Positions 44,695-53,503 of a stretch of 64,000 nt of DNA are shown here, piece by piece. Positions within the stretch are counted from its first letter, which is position 1. Every line of letters begins with the position of its first letter. The translations under genes and the position numbers were made by a program. The notes under the pieces were generated by a model. The model ran no database searches. It was given only the letters and a program-made list of their open reading frames with translations, and was not told the origin of the DNA. Where the stretch lies: positions 207,136 through 271,135 of the forward strand of contig NZ_JBHSCH010000001.1 in the NCBI RefSeq assembly GCF_042651065.1. Direction: 5' to 3'. This DNA is from Pseudoroseomonas aestuarii. Lineage in GTDB: Bacteria > Pseudomonadota > Alphaproteobacteria > Acetobacterales > Acetobacteraceae.

Positions 44695-46308
44695 ATGGCC
44701 ATGCCCCTGCGCGATCTCTGGCCCCGCTGGCGTGCCTCTCTGCGGCGCAGCCCGGCGGCCTTCCAGTCCCTCCTGGCCGGCCTGCCCGAGCCCGCCCTCT
44801 GGCTCGACGGCGCCGCCAGGCTTCGCGGAGGCAACGCGGCCCTGCGCGCGGCCCTGGGACCCAGCCTGCCTCTGCGGACGGGTACGCCCATCACACTGAT
44901 CTTCGCGCCCGAATCGCGCGCTGCCTTGCAGCAATGGCTGGCGGGCGGCCCGGAGCCGCCGGAGCTTCGCCTGGCCGCGCCCCTGGGGCAGCCGGGCCTG
45001 ATCGTGCTGCCACGCCGCATCGCCCTGCCGCAGGGGGAGGCGGTGCTGCTGCTGACGGATGCCGCCCCCCGCAAGGCCCTGGCCGCCCAGCTCGCCGAGT
45101 CCGACCGGCTGCAGGCCCTGGGCGGGCTGGCCGGTGGCATCGCGCACGACTTCAACAACCTGCTGAGCGTGGTGCTGGGTGCTGCGGAGGAGGCGCGGCG
45201 GCATCTGGGCGAGAACCCCGATCCGGCTCTCGCCGCGGAGCTGGAGCAGGTGCGGCAGGCGGCGCAGCGGGGTGCGGGGCTGGTGCGGCAATTGCTGGCC
45301 TATGCGCGGCAGCAGGTGCTGGAGCCGCGGCTGGTGCCGCTGAACACCGCCGTCTCCGAGATGGCGCGGATGCTGCGCCCGCTGCTCGGCCGGGCCATCG
45401 CGCTGGAACTGGAGCTGGATTCGCCCGGGCGCCTGGTGCGGATCGACCCCTCCCAGCTCGACCGCGTGCTGATGAACCTGGCGATGAACGCCCGTCAGGC
45501 CATGCCGGAGGGCGGGCGCCTGACCCTGGCGACCAGCCGCGCGCTGCTGCTCCAGCCGGAGCCGGCCATGCCCGAGCCGATTCCGGCCGGGCGCTGGACG
45601 GTGCTGGAGGTGCGCGACACCGGCCACGGCATCCCGCCCGAGATCCTGCCGCGTATCTTCGAGCCGTTCTTCACCAGCCGGCCGCAGCAGGGCGGCACCG
45701 GCATGGGGCTGGCCACGGTGCATGGCATCGTGCGGCAATCGGGCGGCTATATCGCGGTGGAAAGCCGGCCGGGGCAGGGCACCCGAATCCGCATCCTGCT
45801 GCCGCGCACCGAGGCGCCGGCTGCCGGGCCACCATCGCCGCCCGCCGCCAGCCTGCCCACCGATCGCGCCCAAGCCGAGCCCGCCCCGGCCGAGGCTCCC
45901 ATGGCCGCCCCGGCCGGCGGCGGGCCGCTGCTGCTGGTCGAGGACGAGGCGCCGTTGCGCCGGCTGGCCGAGCGCACCCTGCGCCGCGCCGGCTGGCCGG
46001 TGCTGGCGGCGGAGGATGCCGAGGCGGCACTGGCCCTGGCGGCCGAATCGCCGCCCGCCCTGCTGGTCAGCGACGTGATGATGCTTGGCGCCATGGACGG
46101 CCCCGCCCTGGCGCGGGCATTGCGGGCCCGCAATCCCCGCCTGCCCGTGCTTCTGGTGAGCGGATATGCACCGTCCGTGGTAGAAGAAGGGCTGTCCGAC
46201 CAGGGCCTGCGCTTCCTCGCCAAGCCCTACACCGCCGCCGAACTGACGGCGGCTGTGGCTGATCTGGCGGATGTTGCGGGAGCCTCTTGCGGAACGCCGC
46301 AATCATGA
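44695..46308 (+). CDS. cckA: CckA-like hybrid histidine kinase lacking membrane segments
   Basis: A 537-residue hybrid kinase. Residues 20-125 form a weak PAS-like domain (LLAGLPEPALWLDGAARLRG). The dimerisation box has phospho-acceptor His151 in GGLAGGIAHDFNNLLSVVLG. ATPase motifs are MNLAMNARQAMPEGG, RDTGHGIPPE and GGTGMGLATVHGIV. A receiver domain follows a 35-residue Ala/Pro linker, with LLLVEDEAPLRRLAERTLRR, Asp460 in LLVSDVMMLG and Lys in FLAKPYT. The H-box and receiver match CckA, which phosphorylates CtrA through ChpT. Canonical CckA has two transmembrane helices and two PAS domains, and this one has none of the helices. It could be a CckA relative rather than CckA itself. Confidence 0.75.
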   Translation: MAMPLRDLWPRWRASLRRSPAAFQSLLAGLPEPALWLDGAARLRGGNAALRAALGPSLPLRTGTPITLIFAPESRAALQQWLAGGPEPPELRLAAPLGQPGLIVLPRRIALPQGEAVLLLTDAAPRKALAAQLAESDRLQALGGLAGGIAHDFNNLLSVVLGAAEEARRHLGENPDPALAAELEQVRQAAQRGAGLVRQLLAYARQQVLEPRLVPLNTAVSEMARMLRPLLGRAIALELELDSPGRLVRIDPSQLDRVLMNLAMNARQAMPEGGRLTLATSRALLLQPEPAMPEPIPAGRWTVLEVRDTGHGIPPEILPRIFEPFFTSRPQQGGTGMGLATVHGIVRQSGGYIAVESRPGQGTRIRILLPRTEAPAAGPPSPPAASLPTDRAQAEPAPAEAPMAAPAGGGPLLLVEDEAPLRRLAERTLRRAGWPVLAAEDAEAALALAAESPPALLVSDVMMLGAMDGPALARALRARNPRLPVLLVSGYAPSVVEEGLSDQGLRFLAKPYTAAELTAAVADLADVAGASCGTPQS

Positions 46309-46321
46309 ACATATAGCGAAC
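46307..46321. promoter_or_regulatory. LexA (SOS) box upstream of recA
   Basis: GAAC-N7-GAAC (46307-46310 and 46318-46321, spacer ATATAGC) is the reverse complement of the alphaproteobacterial SOS box GTTC-N7-GTTC. It overlaps the stop of the upstream kinase gene and lies about 120 bases before recA. Confidence 0.85.
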
Positions 46322-46442
46322 ACCAGGGCGGCATGGGGACGCGACCTTTGCCCCGCTCACATGTTATTCCAGTCATACGGACCGGCTCCTCGCCGTGCCC
46401 GGTTGCGAGACGAACAGAGCCGAAGGGCTAAGAGGTTCCAGA

Positions 46443-47483
<1,041 letters not shown>

Positions 47484-47506
47484 GGCAGCAAGGCGAAACA
47501 GGAACG

Positions 47507-47540
47507 GCGCGGGGAGCGGAGAACGCCCCCGCGCTTTTTT
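47507..47540 (+). terminator. Rho-independent terminator after recA
   Basis: Stem GCGCGGGG / CCCCGCGC with a 12-base loop, followed by six T. Confidence 0.85.
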
Positions 47541-47562
47541 CGTGCCCGGGCCTCAGGCCCGC

Positions 47563-50133
47563 TCAGCGGCCGAGCAGGCCGCGCAGCAGGTCCACCGGGC
47601 TGGCGGGGCGTTCCTGCCCCTGGGAGGCAGGGCGTGGCGCCGGCACGGGGCCGCTGCGCCCGCCGCGTGCCACGGCCAGTTGCTGGGCGCAGTCGGGCAG
47701 GGCATTGCCGCGTCCGGCGAGCTGCTGGGCCAGCTGGCCGAGGACGGAGTCCTGGTTCTCCATCTGCCGCGCTACCAGATCGCCCACGATGCCGGCGGTG
47801 GCCTCGGCCACGCCGGCCGGGTCCAGCCGGTAGCTCGGCGCGGCCAGCGTTCCGCCTACCAGCACCGGTGCCGTCAGCCCCAGCCCGCCCAGCCGCACCT
47901 GCGGCAGCAGGCGCAGCGCCAGGGTCTCCTGGCCGAGGTCGATGCGGCCGCTGCCCACCACATCGGCCAGCCCCGTCTCGAGCAGCATCGCCTGGGGTCG
48001 CGCCACGCCCTCGCGCAGGTTCAGCCGCAGGGCGAGGCAGCGCAGCGGCGTGCCGCCTTCGGTGGGCGCGTTGGGCACCAGCATGCGGCGCAGATCGCCG
48101 CCCAGCCGGTCCAGCAGGCGGTTGTCGATCTGCCCATTGGCCAGGGCGAGGCCAAGATGCCCGCCCAGGCTGCCCGCCAGCGCCCGCAGGTCGGCGCCCG
48201 TGCCGGAGAGGTCCGCCTCCAGCTCCAGCCGGCCGCTGGCTTGGCCGGGCAGGCCATAGGCCTGGAGCAGCGGCCGCAGGTCCAGCCCGGCGCCCTCATG
48301 CCGCAGCGCCAGGGTCAGGCGCTGCGCGGGGCCGGTGCCGTCGGCGCCGAGGCGGCCACTGAGGCGGCCGCCGGGCAGCGTCACCGCCAGCGGCGCCACC
48401 GCCAGCCGGCCATCGGCCAGCTTCGCCGTGCCACGCAGGTCGCGATAGGTGATGCCCTGCACCAGCAGCTCCGCCACGGCGAGCTGGATGTCGCCGTCCA
48501 GCCCGCGCGGCGCCAGATTCGGCAGCGGCAGGGCGGGGATCACCCGGCGCGGCCCTTCGGCGGTGGCGGCGGGTGCGGGCGGCGCCGGCGGCACGGGCGG
48601 CGTGGCGGGGGCAGCGCTTGGCGCCGGGGCGGCGGAAGGCGCGGCGGCGGGCGTGGCGGGCAGGGGGGCCAGCAACGCATCCAGGTCCAGCCGTGGCGCG
48701 GTCAGCCGCGCGGTCAGGGCCGGGCGCGGGCCGCCGAAGGCCAGCAGCGCCTCGCCTTCCAGCGTCGCCTCGCGGGCGCGCAGGCGCAGCCCTTCCAGCG
48801 CCGCGCCGCCGGCCGGCAGCAGCAGGCGGCCTTCCAGCCGTGCCTCGGTCAGGCGGGGTCCGGGCAGTCCCAGGGCCGAGAGCAGCGGCGCCGTGTCCGG
48901 TGCGGCGAGGCTCAGCGCCACATTGGCGCCCTCCAGCCGTGGCCCCGGCAACTCGGCCTGCGCCTCGGCGGTGGCGCCGGCGCCGCGCAGGGTCAGGCGC
49001 AGCGGCCAGGGCCCGTCGCCGAGCAGCGCGGCCGGGGCGGGGAGCTGCCCCTCGGCCTGCACCGGCAGGCCGCGCAGGGAGAGGTCGGCGTTGAGCTGCC
49101 CCGGCTGCTCCGGGCCGGGCATCCGCAGCGTGGCGGCGCCCAGCGCCAGCCCTGGCACCCAGGCGCCGAGATCGCCGCCCTCGGTATGCGCCACCAGCCG
49201 GTCCAGGCGCGGCGGGCGGCCGGCGCCGGCATCGGCCAGCTCGGCGTCCAGCTCCAGCCCGCGCAGCGGGGGCAGGCCGGCGCGCGGCAGGAAGGGAGCA
49301 AGGCGCGCGGTACTCTCGGCCGTGGCCTTCAGGGCCAGCTGCCAGCCGGCGGCGGCCTCGGGGCGCGTCGCGCTGCCATCGGCCACCAGCTGCAGCCCCG
49401 GTGCCGCCAGCGCAACATGCAGCGGCCAGGCGGCGGGCTCGGCGCTGGTGCCGAGCAGCCGCGCCAGCGGCCCGGCATGCCCCTCCAGCGCCACGGCCAC
49501 GCCGCGCAGGCCAAGCGCGCCCTGGAAGTCGATCGGCGCCGCCGGGGTCTCGGCGCGCAGGGCGAGGCTGCGGATGTCCAGCACCTCCCGCCGCCCGGTG
49601 CGGGCATCGTGCCAGGTGAGGCGCCCGCCCTCGATGTCCACCGCGGCGATGGAGAGCGCCAGCCGCCCCTCGGCCGCGCCGCCGGGTGCCGCTTCCGGCC
49701 GGCCCGTGGCGGGCGAGGGGGCGGGGGAGAGGCGCCAGTTGCCCTGGCCCTCCGCATCCACCTCCAGCAGCAGGTCCGGCTCGATCAGCGTCAGCCGCTC
49801 GAAGGCGATGCGGCGCGAGAGCAGCGGCAGCAGCGCGAGCCGCGCCTCCACGCGGCTGGCCGTCAGCATCTCGGCGCGGCTGCCGCCGGGGGCGTTGGCC
49901 AGGGCCACGCCCTCCAGCGTCACCGTCGGCACCAGGGAGAGCTTGATGCCGACCGGGCCCGAGAGGGTCAGCGCACGCCCCGTCGCCTGCTCCACGGCGG
50001 CGATGACGCGCGGGCGCAGCACGGAATCGCGCAGCACCAGGTTCAGCCCGCCCCAGGCCAGCACCGGCACGGCCACGAGCACGGCGGCGCCGGCCAGCAG
50101 GGTGCGGCGGCGGCGGCGGCGGGGCGGGGCCAT
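47563..50133 (-). CDS. AsmA-family protein
   Basis: An 856-residue protein with a basic start and one N-terminal membrane helix (TLLAGAAVLVAVPVLAWGGL). The AsmA hallmark region follows: VEQATGRALTLSGPVGIKLS and VEGVALAN-like blocks. The middle is a long Leu/Ala-rich beta-repeat region with a Pro/Ala linker near residue 520. The C-terminal AsmA_2-like domain ends with LALRLLPQVRLGGLGL. Relatives are inner-membrane-anchored bridge proteins linked to phospholipid transport towards the outer membrane. It follows the RluA-family gene by only four bases, so the two are probably cotranscribed. Confidence 0.88.
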   Translation of the reverse strand: MAPPRRRRRRTLLAGAAVLVAVPVLAWGGLNLVLRDSVLRPRVIAAVEQATGRALTLSGPVGIKLSLVPTVTLEGVALANAPGGSRAEMLTASRVEARLALLPLLSRRIAFERLTLIEPDLLLEVDAEGQGNWRLSPAPSPATGRPEAAPGGAAEGRLALSIAAVDIEGGRLTWHDARTGRREVLDIRSLALRAETPAAPIDFQGALGLRGVAVALEGHAGPLARLLGTSAEPAAWPLHVALAAPGLQLVADGSATRPEAAAGWQLALKATAESTARLAPFLPRAGLPPLRGLELDAELADAGAGRPPRLDRLVAHTEGGDLGAWVPGLALGAATLRMPGPEQPGQLNADLSLRGLPVQAEGQLPAPAALLGDGPWPLRLTLRGAGATAEAQAELPGPRLEGANVALSLAAPDTAPLLSALGLPGPRLTEARLEGRLLLPAGGAALEGLRLRAREATLEGEALLAFGGPRPALTARLTAPRLDLDALLAPLPATPAAAPSAAPAPSAAPATPPVPPAPPAPAATAEGPRRVIPALPLPNLAPRGLDGDIQLAVAELLVQGITYRDLRGTAKLADGRLAVAPLAVTLPGGRLSGRLGADGTGPAQRLTLALRHEGAGLDLRPLLQAYGLPGQASGRLELEADLSGTGADLRALAGSLGGHLGLALANGQIDNRLLDRLGGDLRRMLVPNAPTEGGTPLRCLALRLNLREGVARPQAMLLETGLADVVGSGRIDLGQETLALRLLPQVRLGGLGLTAPVLVGGTLAAPSYRLDPAGVAEATAGIVGDLVARQMENQDSVLGQLAQQLAGRGNALPDCAQQLAVARGGRSGPVPAPRPASQGQERPASPVDLLRGLLGR

Positions 50134-50137
50134 GGCC

Positions 50138-51115
50138 TCAGCCCACCCGGCGCGGCTGCGGCGTGCGCGGCACCTCGAAGCCGAGGGTGCGGAAGCTCTC
50201 CACCATGTGCGGCGGCGGCGGCGCGCTCACCTCCAGCGTGCCGCCCTCCGGGTGCGGCACCTGCAGCGCGCGGGCGTGCAGGTGCAGCGCGTGCGACATC
50301 CCCTCGAGATGCGCCGCCTGCCCGCCATACTTGCCATCGCCCAGGATCGGGCATTCGAGCGCCGAGGCGCAGTGCACGCGCAGCTGGTGGGTACGGCCGG
50401 TCAGCGGCCGCATCTCCAGCCAGGTGGCGTGGCGGCGCGCCACATCGACCGTGCTGTACTCGGTGACGGCGAAGAGGCCCTCGCGGCCCTCCACGGGGGC
50501 GGTGCGCTCGCCCTGGCCGGTGCCGACGCGCCCCAGCTTCATGTCGATCCGCCCCGCCTCGTATTGCGGCTGCCCGACCACCAGCGCCCAGTAGGTCTTC
50601 TTGGCATCCCGCCCGCGGAAGGCGCTGGCCAGCCGGCGCGCCGCCAGCGCGTCCCGCGCCAGCAGGATCACGCCCGAGGTGTCGCGGTCCAGCCGGTGGA
50701 CGAGGCGCGGCCGCTCCTCATGGCCGAAGCGCAGCGCGTCCAGCATCCCGTCCAGGTGCTTCTTGATGTTCGGGCCGCCCTGCACCGGCAGGCCGTGCGG
50801 CTTGTTCAGGGCGATGACGCTGTCGTCGCGGTAGAGGACCAGCTTCTCCAGCGCGCGCGCATCCTCGTCGCTCACCTCGCGGTCGCGGCGCTCGGGCTCC
50901 GGCGCCGGCCCCTCGGGCAGGGGCGGGATGCGGATCTCCTGGCCGCGCATCAGCCGCGTGTTGGCCTCGGCGCGCTTGCCGTCGACACGGATCTGCCCGG
51001 TGCGCAGCATCTTCTGCAGCGCGCCCTGCGTCACCTGGGGGAAGTGGCGGCGGAACCAGCGGTCGAGGCGGGATTCCTCGTCGGCCGGATGGACGGTGCG
51101 ATGCTGGATGGTCAT
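50138..51115 (-). CDS. RluA-family pseudouridine synthase (RluC/RluD type)
   Basis: 325 residues. An N-terminal S4 RNA-binding domain (RLDRWFRRHFPQVTQGALQK) is followed by the catalytic domain, with the active Asp in RLVHRLDRDTSGVILLAR. The segments GLPVQGGPNIKKHLDGML and PLTGRTHQLRVHCASALECP are also present. It isomerises specific uridines in RNA, most likely 23S rRNA. The layout is closest to RluC. Upstream lies the divergent AbrB-like gene with its unusual leader. Confidence 0.92.
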   Translation of the reverse strand: MTIQHRTVHPADEESRLDRWFRRHFPQVTQGALQKMLRTGQIRVDGKRAEANTRLMRGQEIRIPPLPEGPAPEPERRDREVSDEDARALEKLVLYRDDSVIALNKPHGLPVQGGPNIKKHLDGMLDALRFGHEERPRLVHRLDRDTSGVILLARDALAARRLASAFRGRDAKKTYWALVVGQPQYEAGRIDMKLGRVGTGQGERTAPVEGREGLFAVTEYSTVDVARRHATWLEMRPLTGRTHQLRVHCASALECPILGDGKYGGQAAHLEGMSHALHLHARALQVPHPEGGTLEVSAPPPPHMVESFRTLGFEVPRTPQPRRVG

Positions 51116-51181
51116 GCGCGGGGAGGTAGCTCCGGCGACGCGCCGCGTCGAGCGAAAACGGGGGCGATTCCGCTTGCGTGG

Positions 51182-51223
51182 AAGGAATATATTCCTTACT
51201 TCCTTACCATCTTACTGCCTTAC
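51182..51223. promoter_or_regulatory. Palindrome and four 8-bp tandem units in front of the AbrB-like gene
   Basis: A perfect 16-bp palindrome, AAGGAATATATTCCTT (51182-51197), runs into four tandem 8-bp units ending in CTTAC: TTCCTTAC, TTCCTTAC, CATCTTAC, TGCCTTAC (51192-51223). The ribosome site follows at once. The block is AT-rich compared with its surroundings. TATATT inside the palindrome could also be a -10 element. It is a likely autoregulatory operator. Confidence 0.65.
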
Positions 51224-51235
51224 CGGAGGCCCCGC

Positions 51236-51454
51236 ATGAAAACCCCGAGCAACCCGCCCCGGCTGGCCAAGCTGACGAGCAAGAACCAGCTGACCCTGCC
51301 GCGCGCCGTGGTGGAGGCGCTGGGCTGCCCGAGCCACTTCCGGGTGCAGGTGCATGACGGGGCGCTGGTGCTGTGGCCGGGTCGGGTGGTGACGGTGCTG
51401 GACAGGCCGGAGCCGATGATGCCGCAGCCTAGGGCGAGGAACCGGGCGGAGTAA
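51236..51454 (+). CDS. Orphan AbrB/MazE/SpoVT-family DNA-binding protein
   Basis: A 72-residue protein. Residues 10-50 form a swapped-hairpin AbrB domain (LAKLTSKNQLTLPRAVVEAL, then FRVQVHDGALVLWPG). The tail is short and basic. Such proteins are antitoxins or transition-state-type regulators that bind palindromes in their own promoters. No toxin gene follows: the next 137 bases are non-coding and lead to a transporter gene. ATG 51236 is preceded by CCGGAGG. The operator-like array upstream and a degenerate palindrome copy after its stop support autoregulation. Confidence 0.78.
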   Translation: MKTPSNPPRLAKLTSKNQLTLPRAVVEALGCPSHFRVQVHDGALVLWPGRVVTVLDRPEPMMPQPRARNRAE

Positions 51455-51468
51455 AGGTATATATTCTT
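51454..51468. repeat. Degenerate copy of the upstream palindrome
   Basis: AAGGTATATATTCTT starts inside the stop codon of the AbrB-like gene and matches the upstream AAGGAATATATTCCTT except for one substitution and one deletion. The gene is thus flanked by two related AT-rich sites. Confidence 0.5.
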
Positions 51469-51603
51469 ATCAGAGTGGCGGGGGCGGGGAGAAGAAAGTC
51501 ACTGCTCGGCCTTCGCCGCATGGCATAACCTTCTCTTTTTGCTGCGGAATTTGCCAAACTTCGCTCTTTTCCGCACGCTCCGGCGGCGGCCATGCTCGCC
51601 GCC

Positions 51604-52557
51604 ATGACCGAGACCCTCCGCACCACCCGCCGCCGCCTCGGCCTCGCCGCCGCCGGCCTGCTCGCCATGCCCGCCCTGGCCCGTGCCCAGGGCGGCCGCC
51701 CCACCCTGCGCGTGGGCAACCAGAAGGGCGGGCTGCGCTCGCTGCTGGAAGCCTCCGCGCAGGGCGAGGCGCCGCCCTACGACATCGCCTGGAGCGAGTT
51801 CCCCGCCGCCGCGCCGCTGCTGGAGGCGCTCGCGGCCGATGCGCTGGACGCCGGCACCATGGGCGACCTCGCCTTCCTCAGCGTCTTCGCCGCCGGGGCG
51901 CCGCTGCGCGCCTTCGCCGCCACGCGCGCCGAGCCGCGCTCCCAGGCCATCCTGGTGCCGGAGCATTCCCGGGCCAGGAGCCTCGCCGACCTGCGGGGGA
52001 AGAAGCTCGCCGGCAACCGCGGCGGCTGGGGCCATTTCCTGCTGCGCGCGGCGCTGAAGCGCGCCGGCCTGGCGCCGGAGGCGGTGGAGCTGGTCTGGCT
52101 CGGCCCGGCCGACGCGGCGCTGGCCTTCCGCTCCGGCGCCGTCGATGCCTGGGCGATCTGGGAGCCCTATGTGGCGATCGAGCGCACCCTGTTCGGCGCC
52201 CGCGTGCTGGAGGACGGCACCGGGCTGACCCCCACCGTCAGCTTCCTCGCCGCGCATGAAAATGCGCTGCGCCAGCGCCGGCCGCTGCTGGCCGACCTGG
52301 CCCGCCGCCAGCGGCGCGGCTGGGACTGGGCCGCCGGCCGGCTGGAGGCCTATGCCGCCGCCAATGCCCGCCTGACCCGCCTGCCGGAGCCGGCGGTGCG
52401 GCAGGCCTTCGCCAGCCAGCGCACCCGCGCCGTGCCGCTCGACGCCGCGCTGCTGGAGGAGCTGCAGGCGGCGGCCGATGCGGCGCTGGAATTCGGCCTG
52501 CTGCGGCGGCGCGTGGCGGTGGCGGAGGCCGTCGCCGCCGGGGTGGAGGAAGGCTGA
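51604..52557 (+). CDS. Aliphatic sulfonate/nitrate-type ABC substrate-binding protein (SsuA-like)
   Basis: 317 residues with a Tat-like signal (TTRRRLGLAAAGLLAMPALA) ending near RAQ. The mature NMT1/SsuA fold shows LRVGNQKGGLRSLLEAS, FPAAAPLLEALAADALDAGT, LADLRGKKLAGNRGGWGHFL and RSGAVDAWAIWEPYVA. The protein would bind sulfonates, taurine or a related small ligand in the periplasm. No permease or ATPase gene is adjacent. ATG 51592, four codons upstream, is an alternative start. Confidence 0.88.
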   Translation: MTETLRTTRRRLGLAAAGLLAMPALARAQGGRPTLRVGNQKGGLRSLLEASAQGEAPPYDIAWSEFPAAAPLLEALAADALDAGTMGDLAFLSVFAAGAPLRAFAATRAEPRSQAILVPEHSRARSLADLRGKKLAGNRGGWGHFLLRAALKRAGLAPEAVELVWLGPADAALAFRSGAVDAWAIWEPYVAIERTLFGARVLEDGTGLTPTVSFLAAHENALRQRRPLLADLARRQRRGWDWAAGRLEAYAAANARLTRLPEPAVRQAFASQRTRAVPLDAALLEELQAAADAALEFGLLRRRVAVAEAVAAGVEEG

Positions 52558-52682
52558 GGCCCCGTCGGGCCTTGTTGTCAGGCATTGTTGACCGCGTGCC
52601 GGGCGGCGCGGACGCGCATCGCGGCTGAACGATCCGCCGCGCCCGGCGTTCTCCACCCGACCGCAACGGGAGAACAGGATTT

Positions 52683-53045
52683 ATGGACGACGGACGGGTG
52701 TGGGCCTTCGAGGAGAGCCTCTGGACGGGCGATGCGGAGCACTACCGCGCGCTGATCGACGATGAGTGCCTGATGGTGCTGCCGCACCCCCCCTTCGTGA
52801 TGGGCGGGGCCGAGGCGGTGGCGGCGGTGGCGGACACGCCGCGCTGGAGCACGGTGGAGATCTCCGAGAAGCAGGTCTCGCGCCCGCAGGAGGGGCTGAT
52901 CGTCATCGCCTACAAGGCGGCGGCGCGGGGCGATGGCAAGGCGCCCTACGAGGCGCATTGCACCTCCGTCTACCGGCGGCTGGCGCATGACGAGTGGCGC
53001 GTGGTGCAACACCAGCAGACGCCGCCGCTCACCGTGACGCCGTGA
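52683..53045 (+). CDS. NTF2-like (DUF4440-type) protein
   Basis: A 120-residue cone-shaped alpha+beta protein. It has an N-terminal helix pair (FEESLWTGDAEHYRALIDDE), the strand CLMVLPHPPFVMGG and the final strands YEAHCTSVYRRLAHDEWRVV and QHQQTPP. This is the pattern of DUF4440/SnoaL-like proteins. Members range from enzymes to ligand-binding proteins, and no catalytic pair is evident here. It is convergent with crcB. Confidence 0.8.
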   Translation: MDDGRVWAFEESLWTGDAEHYRALIDDECLMVLPHPPFVMGGAEAVAAVADTPRWSTVEISEKQVSRPQEGLIVIAYKAAARGDGKAPYEAHCTSVYRRLAHDEWRVVQHQQTPPLTVTP

Positions 53046-53098
53046 CGCGCGCCCCGCCGTGCCGCGCCCCGTGGGGGATGCGGCGCGGCGGGGCAGCC

Positions 53099-53503
53099 TC
53101 AGCCCAGGGCGCGGCCGAGCAGGCGGCCCAGGGCGAAGGCGGCGGCGAAGGCGCCGAGCCCGCCCGCCAGCGTCAGGCCGAGATAGAGCGCGGCAAGCGA
53201 CGGGCTGCGCAGGAACAGCGTGCCCGTGTCCAGCGAGAAGGCGGAGAAGGTGGTGAAGCCGCCGAGCAGCCCGGTGACGGCCAGCAGCCGCGCCTCCTGC
53301 GGGAAGGCCAGGCCGCCCAGCATGGCGCCGCCGAGCAGGCCGATGACGGCGCTGCCGATGACGTTCACCGCCAGCGTGCCCCAGGGCAGGTGGGTGCCGA
53401 ACCAGCCCGCGCACCAGATTCCCACCGCGTAGCGCAGCACCGAGCCCGCCGCGCCCCCCGCCGCCACCAGCCCGAGCAGGGCGGGGGAGAAGGCGCCGCT
53501 CAT
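53099..53503 (-). CDS. crcB: Fluoride channel CrcB/Fluc
   Basis: A 134-residue four-helix membrane protein that exports fluoride as a dual-topology dimer. Signature pieces are GGAAGSVLRYAVG, GTLAVNVIGSAVIGLLGG, the phenylalanine box GLLGGFTTFSAFSLD and a last helix ALYLGLTLAGGLGAFAAAFA. Its start overlaps the rarA stop by four bases, so it is read from the rarA transcript. A fluoride riboswitch is therefore not expected directly upstream, and none is seen. Confidence 0.94.
   Translation of the reverse strand: MSGAFSPALLGLVAAGGAAGSVLRYAVGIWCAGWFGTHLPWGTLAVNVIGSAVIGLLGGAMLGGLAFPQEARLLAVTGLLGGFTTFSAFSLDTGTLFLRSPSLAALYLGLTLAGGLGAFAAAFALGRLLGRALG

Noticed and set aside
48449..51235. Long plus-strand frame leading into the AbrB-like gene
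   Set aside because: The part before 51236 is antisense to the AsmA and RluA-family genes. Only the last 72 codons look like a real protein and have a ribosome site.
51455..51603. Toxin partner for the AbrB-like protein
   Set aside because: No open frame of toxin size or likeness lies between this gene and the binding-protein gene. Upstream is the RluA-family gene on the other strand.
52558..53098. Fluoride riboswitch for crcB
   Set aside because: crcB is on the minus strand and overlaps rarA by four bases, so there is no leader in front of it. Nothing like the riboswitch core is visible.
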